Origin: Ephydatia muelleri
Lineage: Eukaryota > Porifera > Demospongiae > Spongillida > Spongillidae
NCBI GenBank assembly: GCA_013339895.1
Contig: JABACO010000003.1
Coordinates: forward strand, 6,504,229-6,568,228
Reading direction: 5' to 3'
Length of the DNA: 64,000 nt
The position numbers were made by a program, and so were the translations under genes. The notes below the pieces were generated by a model. The model was not told the origin of the DNA and ran no database searches. It saw only the letters and a program-made list of their open reading frames with translations. Shown here piece after piece: positions 34,302-43,276 of the stretch. Numbering within the stretch: position 1 is the stretch's first letter; each line of letters begins with the position of its first letter.

Positions 34302-35064
34302 TTAGATACTACTATTACTTTTAAGGTGCATGAATGCGGGTGTTAATTTCAGTTCCTTAACAAGATCTGGAAGCATGTTCAACTGCCTTGATAATTTAAT
34401 AGCATCTAGATCCCTTTCATAAAATTTAAGCAGGTTTTTGTCAATTTCTATTGAACCAGGTATGTCCCAATTAGCAGCTTGTAGAAGTAGTATTTCAATT
34501 GCCAGTGGTATCTTGAGGGATGCTTGGTCAAATCTTCTCACTAATTCATTTACTACAGCATCAATGACTTCAAAGTATATCTTCCTATAGTATTCTAGAG
34601 GAGTTACAAAGCTATACGGTTCACTGTCACTATCTATCCTTCTTGGTGGCCGCCTAGCACGAGGGAGACATGGAGGATTTGTAAGGTGTTTGAATCATTT
34701 AGGCAGTTTTGATAAAACAAATTGTATGCATGCCTCGTCTGTGCGCTGTCTCTCCAAGCATCTATGTGCTACATTCACTTGTCCTACAGCATCCTGCTAT
34801 GACAGTTTTGCTTTGAAGAAATAATGACACTTCTTTTGTTATAGCAAAAACAAGATGGCTTAACCTGAAACCAAAGTATGTTTGAAATAATTCTACTTGA
34901 TACCTTGTTAGACCTTCAATATTCATTGATGATATTGATGGTGAAGGTGGAGAGATGAATTTTGTGCTACTGCATGCCGAAACAGTTAGTGTCTCACAAA
35001 GATTATGCTCATGTGAGGGACCTTGGTTAATGTTGAGGGTTGCGTGTGCATTCAATATAGGCAA
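34302..35064 (-). pseudogene. TTF-type hAT transposase, decayed exons
   Basis: The segment at 34,302-34,690 reads RRPPRRIDSDSE and EYYRKIYFEVIDAVVNELVR, then FDQASLKIPLAIEILLLQAA and LSRQLNMLPDLVK. That at 34,762-34,920 reads LFQTYFGFRLSHLVFAITKE. These match the order expected in ZMYM1/TTF-type hAT proteins, but frames are broken and the catalytic core is incomplete. Confidence 0.6.
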
Positions 35065-35379
35065 CTTAAATTAGTGTCTATACATATTAAATATATAAAA
35101 GTCATACCTGGTTGGTCCTGATCATGGCACACCTTGGTTAAAGCTTCGTCAGTATCGCTTTCTTGGATAATACAAGAATTAATCACATCAGCATGCGTAA
35201 ATGGTGCAATTTTAATACCTGCAAGCACATTATTGGATGACGATGAATCATCTGCACCCTTGCTGTTAATACCTAGAAACATTAAAGGAGTAATGGTGTT
35301 GAGGGATTACGGATATCATGATAGTGGATTAGCTTTCTTAGAAAAGAATGAGCTTATAATTTTCTGACGTTTCATCTCT

Positions 35380-35935
35380 CTTCAGGAGTAAATCTCTTTC
35401 TCTATTACAGTATTAGTATATTTTAATAATCGCGTCAACTACGTTTGGCTCTGGCGGTGGCCCAGCCTTTGACCCTCTGCAGTGCTCAAACGGCTATCGT
35501 TATTATTATGCAGAATAACTATAATTTCAGGTGATCGATTAAAACGAACTAGCTGATGGATACCGTTTCACCCAGACGATTACGGATTACCGATATGACG
35601 GACTGCAGCAAGCGTTCAGGTTTACTTCAACAGATAAATGTAACTTCAGATGATAAATTGATAGTAAAACTAACTAGCTGAGGATGGATAGACGATTGCG
35701 GAATGAGATATGACGGACTGCAACAAGCGTTCAAGTTTATACGTCACGTGCCGGTGGACGGTACCGTTAATTAGAATCAAACTGTGCCGCAAGTGGAACT
35801 GAAGTGTGATGATACGGTCTCACAGAACTTAACGATCACTGACTGTCACTCGTATGTTATTGTAATAAAATAGAGTAGCATAGCAGTAACTCCTTTATAC
35901 CGGTATACCTGCCTGTACCGTCTGTACTGTAAAAT
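35380..35935. other. Non-coding interior with a diverged direct repeat
   Basis: Two copies of a block containing GATATGACGGACTGCA and CAAGCGTTCA..TTTA (about 35,590 and 35,707) lie about 120 bases apart. No gene. Confidence 0.4.
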
Positions 35936-36057
35936 CTGGGGGGGGGCTGAATGATACTTCCGCCCCCCCCCCCCCCCCTTCCATGGCAAAAGTGGGGGGG
36001 GGGGGGGGGGGGGGGCAATAGCCCCCGTCTCCGCCGCCTATGCGGTGCCGAGGGTAG

Positions 36058-36378
36058 CTAGTTTCCCTGAGGCTTCCCACCCTTAGAGGCACACCCCCTT
36101 GCATAATGACCTTCTTGGCCGCATTTGAAACATCTCACTGATTGTGTGCGCTCCTTGCCCTGCTTTTTGCCTCGCGAGAAACTGCTGTTCCCCTTTTCAT
36201 GCCCGTGCTCCCTGGCATCATCCGCGCTCTCCAATTTCTCCAATCTTGAGACGATGGCTTCCAAGAGCGCAATGACATTCTGTTGAGAGCGGACCATACC
36301 CACGTCATGCTCCGTTACTTCTTCTACAAACGACACTTTTTTCTTCTTTTCCTTTACACATTGTGTGGAGTACGATTC
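36058..36378 (-). pseudogene. Gag of gypsy element A, C-terminal part
   Basis: Lys/Glu-rich linker, a predicted coiled segment (NVIALLEAIVSRLEKLE) and one CCHC zinc knuckle (CFKCGQEGHYARGC), ending at a stop at 36,058. The frame joins the 40,785-41,260 part across element B and the GATTC duplication. Confidence 0.75.
36374..36378. other. Target duplication GATTC, left
   Basis: GATTC directly before the left LTR; its twin is at 40,780-40,784 after the right LTR. 5-bp duplications are normal for Ty3/gypsy. Confidence 0.93.
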
Positions 36379-36521
36379 TGTAGTGTCCCGCACCACAATT
36401 TTGGGTTCACAAATATGTTAAATCACCAACGAGGAAAAACAACAGAACACTCTGCACATGCGCGGTTCATACTAGTTCCCAGACCTACATATACAAACAT
36501 ATATATACCAAATACACTACA
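36379..36521 (-). repeat. 3' LTR of element B, 143 bp
   Basis: Begins TGTAGTGTCCCG and ends AATACACTACA on the plus strand, so the ends form an 8-bp inverted repeat TGTAGTGT/ACACTACA apart from one base. Base for base identical to 40,637-40,779. Very short for an LTR, yet it must hold promoter and polyadenylation signals. Confidence 0.95.
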
Positions 36522-36531
36522 CCTCCTCCCC
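36522..36531 (-). promoter_or_regulatory. Polypurine tract of element B
   Basis: GGGGAGGAGG on the minus strand immediately before the 3' LTR, the expected plus-strand primer site. Confidence 0.85.
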
Positions 36532-36539
36532 ACATAGAA

Positions 36540-39500
36540 TCAAAGTCTCTCTGGTGGACGTCGAATCCTTGTCGGATAACGCCGCTGTGGTGTATGATCT
36601 TGCTGTGTATTTGAAGCTGGCTGTACAGTAGCTGACGGCTGTGGGGTACAATTTTCCATGGTTGTCTGTGGGGACATTGGGGTTTGATCTAGAGGTTTCT
36701 CAGGTAGCACTGTGGGTTGACTAAGTGGATAACTTGCAGTCACCTCCGGTGGCCGAACCTCCTGTGCTGGGGTGGGGAGTAGTGGTTCACATAAGGTACT
36801 ACTATTAGGTGTGCTCTGGAGCGGTCGAAACTCTACTATAGGTGCACTTGAGGTGGTACTTCCAGGATTAGTTAGAGTTGACCCAGCGATCGGCTTGATG
36901 TGATCAATATGTCTTTTCCACAACACATCGTCCCGTATTTGAACCACATAAGAGGTAGGGCCACTCCTCTCCACCACCAATCCACGCTCCCACCTTTTGT
37001 TCCTTGGATCAAAAACCAGCACCTGTTCTCCCACCATACATTCTCTGAACTTAGCATGAGCATCGCGATAGTCCTTCTGCTGAGTCTGATGATCAAAAAC
37101 CTTTTTTTCCACACTTGGTCTCAACAAATCTAGCAAGGATCGCAATTTCCTTCCCAGGAACAATGTACTTGGTGCTTCATTAGTAGTGGTATGGGGTGTA
37201 TTGCGATAGGACAAAAGAAAACTATTCAACCGTTGGGAGAGGTTAGCTGGTGTCACCTTATTAACCTTCATAGCGGTTTTGAATGTCTGGACAAATCTCT
37301 CTGCTATGCCATTAGATGAAGGATGGTACGGGGCGCACCGAATATGCTTGACTCCATTCTGCTTCAGGAATATTGCAAATTCATCGGCCACAAATTGTGG
37401 ACCATTGTCACTCACCACTTGTTCTGGAATGCCATATGTTCCAAACAATTGCCTCATAGCCTCAATGGTCTTCACGGCTGTAGTGGACGACATTGGTATC
37501 ACCTCCGGCCATTTCGAATGGGCATCCACAACCACAAGAAACATCTTGTTCAGGAAAGGCCCAGCAAAATCCACATGGATACGCCTCCAAGGACGAGTTG
37601 GCCAAATCCAAGGGTGTAATGGCGCAACACTAGGTGTATGTTTGTGAGACTGACACTCTAGACATCCCCCTACTAGATCTTCCAATTCCTTATCTAATCC
37701 TGGCCACCACACATGGCCCCGAGCCAGCAACTTCATCCTCACCACCCCTGGATGGTCATTATGCAACTCTGCCTTAACCTTAGGTTGTAACAAAGAAGGT
37801 ATGATAACCCTGATTCCCCAAAATAGACAATCACATTCCACTGACAATTCATTTCGTCTGATCCAGTAAGCTTTTAACTCGTCTGGTACTACTGGAGGCC
37901 AGCTGTTCCGAGTATAGTGCAACACCTTACTCAAAATCGGGTCCCGCAATGTATTGTTTTGTACTTGGTCAGCCGATACCGGTAATGCTTCAATCTGTGC
38001 TACATTCAATCTGTTTATTTCTTGATCACTATGTGCCACCTGTGGAAGGGGTAGTCGTGATAGTCCATCAGCATTTCCATGCCCCTCTGTAGGACGGAAC
38101 TCAAGCTCATAATTATATGCTGCTAAAACTAATGCCCATCTCTGCAGTCTGGCTGCTGCTAACTCAGGAATTCCTTGTTTTGGGCCCAAGATGCACAACA
38201 GTGGTTTATGGTCTGTTACCAAGGTAAAAGGTCGGCCATACAGGAAAATATGGAATCGTTTGATTCCAAAAATCAAGGAAAGTGCCTCCTTTTCCAATTG
38301 CGCATAGTTGCATTCTGCCTTGGATAATGTGCGAGATGCATACGCTATTGGGTGTTCACTACCATCAGGAAACATGTGTGAAATAACAGCTCCTATTCCA
38401 GATGCTGAAGCATCTCCTGCTACCCTAACAGGTAAGGAAGGGTCATAATGTACTAACACAGGAGCTCTGGACAATGCTTCTTTTGCAGCCACAAAAGCTT
38501 GATTGCACCTTGGACACCATTGCCACTGATGGTCTTCTTTTAACAGGTCATTGAGAGGACTTAACAGACTAGACAATTTGGGAATGAACTTCCCATAATA
38601 ATGTACTAATCCCAAAAACGACCTCAATTCTTTCTTATTCTGTGGAACCGGTGCTTGCAAAATGGCTTCGACCTTCCTAGGAGAGGTGTGCAACCCTTTC
38701 TTATCCACCACGTGCCCTAAAAATTCTAAGGATTCTTTCTGAAAAGCACATTTATCCTTCTTAGCTTGAATACCAAATGTTCGCAATTGTTTCAGTACCC
38801 TCTCGACATTCCGCAAATGTTCAGCTACAGTAGAACCAGTTATTAGGATATCATCTAAGTAGCACACCACCCGAGGTATACCCAGCAACACTGATTCCAT
38901 CACCTTTTGAAATATTGCTGGTGCAGATGCAACCCCAAATGGAAGGCGGTTGAACCTATACAGCCCCTTATGTGTATTTATTGTCACCAATCTTTTTGAT
39001 TCCTCCTCCAGTTCTAACTGTAAGTAGGCTTGACTCAAATCCATCTTAGTAAACTGTTCACCCCCTGCTAAGGTTGCAAATAACTCTTCAGGTTTAGGCA
39101 AGGGATACTGATCCACTTCTAAACATGGGTTTAAAGTCACTTTATAATCTCCACAGATCCTCACTGAACCATCTCCTTTTACCACAGGAACTATGGGTGT
39201 GGCCCAATCGGAGTAGGACACCTTCTCTAAAATGCCTAATTTTTCTAAGCGATCTAATTCAGCTTCCACAGCTGGCCTTAGAGCAAAAGGTACACTTCGT
39301 GCTCTACAAAACTTGGGCAATGCTCCCTTCTTCAGTACCAACCTAGCTTTGAATGTCTTTATTGTCCCTAATTCTGCTGAAAACACTGCGTTATACTCCT
39401 TCAACAATTGTGCCAGATTTCCAGGTTCTTGTCCGGTAACCCGTTGGATTTTATGCCAGTCTAAACGTATATGCTTCAACCAGTCCCTCCCAAAGAGACT

Positions 39501-40619
39501 AGGGCCCTCCCCTTTCACTACAAATACCTTCAGATCATACAGCTGAGATCCATACTCTACTTTCACTGGTAGTATCCCCTTCACAGTTATTCGTTCACCA
39601 GTGTACGTCCGTAATGAGGTAGCCGTGGGCTGACAGACGCTTGAAGGGAACAACTCTTTTCTCACAGCCTCAGGGATGATTGACACTGCTGCTCCTGTGT
39701 CCAACTCCATAAGTGTCTCCTTTCCATTTAGCTTCAGTTTCACTGTGATTGGTTGTGATGAGGAGGACCTCCGGAGGACATAGACTGTGTTCAACCAACC
39801 AACTGATTCTTCCTCGTCTTCATCAGTCTGCACAAAACATTCTCCCTTGCTTTCTTGTTCTACCTTCTGGCCTTGGTAACGAGGTACCTGCTTCTGCTTT
39901 GAACACATCCTAGCCACATGGCCCTGCTTCCCACAATTAAAACACACAAGCCCTTTTTGCCGACAATTTCGCAACTGGTGACCGCGTCTCCCACAACACT
40001 GGCATAAAACTCTATAGGGGCCCTGCACCATCTTCTCTATCTTCTGTTCTCCAGGATCGTCTACCATTCCAACAGTCTGTTCAGGCTGTCCCCCTGGGTT
40101 CTTAATTCCCTCACAAAACCCCATTGCTGCTTCCATCCCTTGGGCAATTTCGAATGCGCGATTTAACGTCAAATCCGCTTCTGTCAATAATCTCCGCTGT
40201 ATAGTGTCATTCGTCACTCCACATACCAACCTATCTCTCAACGCTTCTTCTAAAAAGGCACCGAAGGAACAGTGGGCAGCTAAACGTCTAAGCTCAGATA
40301 AGAAAACTGCTATTGATTCTCCCGACTTTTGGTCTCTCCTATGAAAACGGAAACGCTCAGCAATGATTATAGGTTTTGGTTCAAAATGGCGGCTCAATAC
40401 CTCGACCAACTCTGCAAAGCTTTTGTCCTTAGGTTTCGTTGGTGCCAATAAGTCGCGCAACACAGCGTATGTCTTGCTTCCCAACACGCTTAGAAGAACG
40501 GGAACCTTTCTTTCGTTTCCGATATTATTAGCCAAGAAATACACCTCCACTCGTTCAATATACGCGACCAATGACTCGCACTCCGAAGAAAACTCACCCA
40601 GTTTTCCCAATGTTGCCAT
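36540..40619 (-). CDS. Ty3/gypsy Gag-Pol polyprotein, 1359 aa
   Basis: One uninterrupted frame with no frameshift or stop between Gag and Pol. Gag has two CCHC knuckles (CQCCGRRGHQLRNC at 206-219, CFNCGKQGHVARMC at 226-239). An aspartic protease follows with LDTGA at 306-310. Reverse transcriptase has the YLDD site at 587-590, and RNase H spans about 731-856. Integrase has the HHCC zinc site (about 953-989) and the catalytic triad Asp1017, Asp1071, Glu1107 (35 residues between the last two). A Pro/Ser/Thr-rich tail of about 120 residues ends the protein. It makes and inserts cDNA copies of its own RNA. The start codon overlaps the primer-binding site. All key catalytic residues are present. 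Confidence 0.96.
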   Translation of the reverse strand: MATLGKLGEFSSECESLVAYIERVEVYFLANNIGNERKVPVLLSVLGSKTYAVLRDLLAPTKPKDKSFAELVEVLSRHFEPKPIIIAERFRFHRRDQKSGESIAVFLSELRRLAAHCSFGAFLEEALRDRLVCGVTNDTIQRRLLTEADLTLNRAFEIAQGMEAAMGFCEGIKNPGGQPEQTVGMVDDPGEQKIEKMVQGPYRVLCQCCGRRGHQLRNCRQKGLVCFNCGKQGHVARMCSKQKQVPRYQGQKVEQESKGECFVQTDEDEEESVGWLNTVYVLRRSSSSQPITVKLKLNGKETLMELDTGAAVSIIPEAVRKELFPSSVCQPTATSLRTYTGERITVKGILPVKVEYGSQLYDLKVFVVKGEGPSLFGRDWLKHIRLDWHKIQRVTGQEPGNLAQLLKEYNAVFSAELGTIKTFKARLVLKKGALPKFCRARSVPFALRPAVEAELDRLEKLGILEKVSYSDWATPIVPVVKGDGSVRICGDYKVTLNPCLEVDQYPLPKPEELFATLAGGEQFTKMDLSQAYLQLELEEESKRLVTINTHKGLYRFNRLPFGVASAPAIFQKVMESVLLGIPRVVCYLDDILITGSTVAEHLRNVERVLKQLRTFGIQAKKDKCAFQKESLEFLGHVVDKKGLHTSPRKVEAILQAPVPQNKKELRSFLGLVHYYGKFIPKLSSLLSPLNDLLKEDHQWQWCPRCNQAFVAAKEALSRAPVLVHYDPSLPVRVAGDASASGIGAVISHMFPDGSEHPIAYASRTLSKAECNYAQLEKEALSLIFGIKRFHIFLYGRPFTLVTDHKPLLCILGPKQGIPELAAARLQRWALVLAAYNYELEFRPTEGHGNADGLSRLPLPQVAHSDQEINRLNVAQIEALPVSADQVQNNTLRDPILSKVLHYTRNSWPPVVPDELKAYWIRRNELSVECDCLFWGIRVIIPSLLQPKVKAELHNDHPGVVRMKLLARGHVWWPGLDKELEDLVGGCLECQSHKHTPSVAPLHPWIWPTRPWRRIHVDFAGPFLNKMFLVVVDAHSKWPEVIPMSSTTAVKTIEAMRQLFGTYGIPEQVVSDNGPQFVADEFAIFLKQNGVKHIRCAPYHPSSNGIAERFVQTFKTAMKVNKVTPANLSQRLNSFLLSYRNTPHTTTNEAPSTLFLGRKLRSLLDLLRPSVEKKVFDHQTQQKDYRDAHAKFRECMVGEQVLVFDPRNKRWERGLVVERSGPTSYVVQIRDDVLWKRHIDHIKPIAGSTLTNPGSTTSSAPIVEFRPLQSTPNSSTLCEPLLPTPAQEVRPPEVTASYPLSQPTVLPEKPLDQTPMSPQTTMENCTPQPSATVQPASNTQQDHTPQRRYPTRIRRPPERL

Positions 40620-40635
40620 CCCACCCTCGTCGCCA
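40618..40635 (-). promoter_or_regulatory. Primer-binding site of element B, probably tRNA-Ser
   Basis: TGGCGACGAGGGTGGGAT on the minus strand starts one base after the 5' LTR. From memory it complements the 3' end of animal tRNA-Ser(GCU), including CCA, with one mismatch. Its last bases are the AT of the Gag-Pol ATG. Confidence 0.7.
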
Positions 40636-40636
40636 G

Positions 40637-40779
40637 TGTAGTGTCCCGCACCACAATTTTGGGTTCACAAATATGTTAAATCACCAACGAGGAAAAACAA
40701 CAGAACACTCTGCACATGCGCGGTTCATACTAGTTCCCAGACCTACATATACAAACATATATATACCAAATACACTACA
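40637..40779 (-). repeat. 5' LTR of element B, 143 bp
   Basis: Identical to 36,379-36,521. Followed by GATTC at 40,780-40,784. Confidence 0.95.
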
Positions 40780-40784
40780 GATTC

Positions 40785-41260
40785 CATCTCCAAGGTCGCT
40801 GCTACAGCCTCTTCCATCGTCTCTGGCCTCTTCTGTCGCACTGCTAAAGCAATACTTGGGTCAGTTATATTGCTTAAGTACCTGTCAACTGCTAATAACT
40901 CTCTGGCGTCTTCCTCAAGGGTGGGGAACACCTTGTCTGCCAAACAGCGAACCCATGCATTTCTCATCGTCACACCTCTGCCTAGTATGGAATTCCGCTG
41001 CATACCGCTGTCTCTTGCTGTCTGGTTCAAAACGCTTGCGCAGAGCCTCTTTAGCAGTGTCATAGTCCCCTTTTGCGTCAGCTGACAAACGTCTCCAGCA
41101 ACTTGTGCCTTTCCGGTCAGGCGCACTGGCACCACTTCAGCTTGGTGGAGTCGTCTCACTCGTTCACGGTAGCAGCTGCTTCAAAATGGTCAACCCAGTC
41201 AGTTCAACTACACTCACCCGAAAAAGGCTCCGGAGAGATGAGCGATCGGGTTGCAGCCAT
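40785..41260 (-). pseudogene. Gag of gypsy element A, N-terminal part
   Basis: The ATG at 41,260 starts MAATRSLISPEPFSGECS, then stops and frame changes interrupt the matrix-like part (TDWVDHFEAAATVNE). It continues as VRLTGKAQVAGDV, ARELLAVDRYLSNITDPS and ALAVRQKRPETMEEAVAATL. This arrangement is typical of gypsy gag proteins without knuckles at the N terminus. At least two lesions make it non-functional even without the element B insertion. Confidence 0.7.
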
Positions 41261-41345
41261 TCCCGTAGCCGTGCTCCCAGCGCTCGTTCCAGTAGCCTCG
41301 TTCGTTCTAGCAGTCGCCTCGCTCCCAGCACCCGAATCCGTCTTA

Positions 41346-41364
41346 AATCCTGCCGACTACGCCA
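41346..41364 (-). promoter_or_regulatory. Primer-binding site of element A, tRNA-Ser
   Basis: TGGCGTAGTCGGCAGGATT on the minus strand, two bases after the LTR. From memory it is fully complementary to the 3' end of tRNA-Ser(AGA) including CCA. Confidence 0.75.
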
Positions 41365-41366
41365 AG

Positions 41367-41510
41367 TGTAATGCGAGGCGTGGCTTCCGCAGACAAGGGT
41401 GACAGGTGCAATCACAAATCTGTCGCATGCACGTACACAAGGTTTTTTAATACAAAGAGTGCAGAACACTGCGCAAGCGCAGCAATACAAGACAAATGGA
41501 GTCCATTACA
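41367..41510 (-). repeat. 5' LTR of element A, 144 bp
   Basis: Starts TGTAATG and ends CATTACA on the plus strand (7-bp inverted ends), sitting directly beyond the primer-binding site. Almost the same length as the 143-bp LTR of element B. The second LTR is not in the window. Confidence 0.75.
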
Positions 41511-42031
41511 GGAATTTTTAATGCATGTAAAATAACGTATTTACTTACAGCCACTAATACGACTGGAAGGCATACATCACAATTTGCAAATAACACCTCC
41601 AGTATCAAAGCATTCAGAAAAGAAAATCCATATTGGCCTCTAGAAAAATGCACTGATATGTACCGTTAGGTACACGAGATAGAGCTCTACCTTGTAGGTG
41701 TTCAGGATGATGTGGGGAAACGGGCATCAATGACACTTTCCCAACTCAGTAAATGTATCGTGTGGCCAGAAGAAAGTGATTTAAAATGTATTTATTTTCT
41801 TTCAAGTGATTTCTCTTTCACTATGTAGATAATCACAGCTGTTATTATGGATAGGTATGCAATAATCTGTGATGAGGCGAAAACGTGCTTTTTGAACCAA
41901 ACACTGCCCAAGTAGTTTTTACATGTACACATGTTTTGATTTACACAGTCATGTAATGTTCTGATGCAAAAAAATTACAAGTAATTAAACTATACTTTGG
42001 GGTTATATTAGATTCTAGGGTATAAAAAAAA
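41511..42031. other. Spacer, nothing recognised
   Basis: AT-rich sequence between the old LTR and a small MITE. No ORF or repeat that I can support. Confidence 0.4.
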
Positions 42032-42196
42032 GGGCCTGGTGTCCATTGGTAAATGTCCTAGCGCGCATGCGCTAGCCATTACCAGGAAAACTAGTGTCGT
42101 CCGTAGTTATTCATTTTTTCCTTCAAAGTATACGAGTATAACAAGTTTCATAGTAATGGCTAGCGCGCTAGGATCTTGCCAATGGACACCATGCCC
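42032..42196. mobile_element. Small MITE with long inverted repeats, 165 bp
   Basis: Arms of about 45 bases: GGGCCTGGTGTCCATTGG at the left and its near complement (CCAATGGACACCATGCCC) at the right. Both arms contain CCTAGCGCGC and GCTAGCCATTA. Centre about 42,115. No target duplication could be fixed. Confidence 0.7.
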
Positions 42197-42354
42197 TATT
42201 TTCCACCCCCGTAATTTTAATACACAACTAGTGCCTGTAATGCCGTCTATTTATGTCAGGCGCCATGTCTGATGGGGCGGGGGGAGTTACGCGATGCACT
42301 TGTGGTTTGGTGGGACGAGCGCGCGCCGTATAATTTGAATGTGATGCCAACTTC

Positions 42355-42438
42355 CATGCAGTGATGTTTCCCCATCCCTCTCCTCTTCCCTTTCCCATCT
42401 TTGCATCCATATAAACTCCGCACGCGATTGTGTGCCGG
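42355..42438 (+). promoter_or_regulatory. Leader of an X-type gene, interrupted by Ginger1
   Basis: Matches the leader of the X copies (CATCCCTCTCCTC, TAAACTCCGCACG, GATTGTGTGCCGG). The remainder (GCGAACGCGTCGAAGATGTCA) resumes at 47,633, beyond the transposon. Confidence 0.6.
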
Positions 42439-42640
42439 TGTCACAGGAGTACGTGTCCCCCGACGTACGCGTCCGGCCGGACTCGGGGTCCTAGGATACT
42501 AGGTCCGCCGGACAACCAGTCCTAGGAGCCACTGTCCCCCCGGACAACGTATTCTAGGATAGTGTGTCCCTCCTTAGGAGTAGCTGTCCCCCCGGACAGC
42601 GTATGCTAGGATAGCATGTCCCCAATATAGCATTATTATC
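42439..42640. repeat. Left terminal and subterminal repeats of Ginger1
   Basis: After the terminal TGTCACAGGAGTACG come GTCCGGCCGGAC and several copies of CCTAGGATA or TCTAGGATAG separated by GTCC/CCGGAC boxes. These probably bind the transposase. Confidence 0.8.
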
Positions 42641-43276
42641 TTTTCACTTATCACCAAGTCTAGTCTAATATGTATACTAGTTAATGGTATTATTGTAGCA
42701 TTTTCCTTTATATAGTCATTGTACCCAAAAATATAATTCTAAGCTGAGCTAGCTACATGCACATGCATGGTATGCTATATAGCCATCATGGTCAGGGTAG
42801 TATAATAGTTCTTTAGTAGTGGTGTTTCATGTAGTTATAGTTCTTTTATAATAATAATAATAATATAGCTTATCAAGGTTTTCAATATAGATTATACATG
42901 TACCTATAGCTTATCGTGGTTTTTAATAGATTATTAAACGATATATCTGATCATACAACATGTCAGTGATAAATACATGAAACGAGTATGCATAAAAAAT
43001 AATGTTCATTTGGGCTGACATTTTTTACTATTCCATTTGTATTTTTTATTGTTCCACGCTTCTTTTGGAATGGATATGTCACATTCTTTGTGGAACCATT
43101 CTTTACAAGAATTGCACTGAATCATTAATCCAGCATCTGGCATCCTACAATGTACACCTCACGTGTACGCTCTTTTTTTGTGCTATAGCACGACTACTGA
43201 TTGGACAATCTGAAGCAGGAAATGGAGTAAATCTTCTATTTTGTAAACAAAAATGTGTAATAAATTAATGATGGAA

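Larger units (their letters stand above)
34131..36042 (-). mobile_element. hAT element of the TTF/ZMYM1-like group, 1912 bp
   Basis: 13-base inverted ends CATAGGCGGCGGA (34,131-34,143) and its complement (36,030-36,042). A run of 29 G follows the left end (34,158-34,186) and a run of 22 G precedes the right end (35,994-36,015). Decayed transposase exons lie on the minus strand. No 8-bp duplication is seen; the right side abuts the end of the old gypsy gag, so a deletion at one boundary is likely. Confidence 0.7.
36379..40779 (-). mobile_element. Intact Ty3/gypsy retrotransposon B, 4401 bp
   Basis: Two identical 143-bp LTRs, a tRNA-type primer-binding site, one continuous Gag-Pol ORF and a polypurine tract, all on the minus strand and flanked by GATTC. 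Zero LTR differences imply very recent insertion. Domain order protease, reverse transcriptase, RNase H, integrase defines Ty3/gypsy. No envelope ORF is present. Confidence 0.96.
36043..41510 (-). mobile_element. Decayed Ty3/gypsy element A (host of the nested insertion)
   Basis: Runs on the minus strand from a 144-bp 5' LTR (41,367-41,510) through a primer-binding site (41,346-41,364) into gag. Gag is split by the 4.4-kb element B and ends with a CCHC knuckle at 36.1 kb. Protease, reverse transcriptase and integrase are missing; the left boundary is the hAT end at 36,042. It is older than element B, since its gag carries frameshifts. Confidence 0.75.

Noticed and set aside
36872..40641. Plus-strand ORFs within gypsy element B
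   Set aside because: Antisense shadows of the Gag-Pol frame with no independent support.
41346..41364. A tRNA-Ser gene
   Set aside because: Only the 3'-end complement is present, at the LTR edge; it is a primer-binding site, not a tRNA gene.
41164..41490. 108-codon Arg/Leu-rich minus ORF at the start of element A
   Set aside because: It runs from the LTR through the primer-binding site in the wrong frame; the gag-like frame is a different one.
36379..41510. Envelope gene in the gypsy elements (endogenous retrovirus)
   Set aside because: After the integrase only a Pro/Ser/Thr-rich tail precedes the polypurine tract; no signal peptide or membrane segment.
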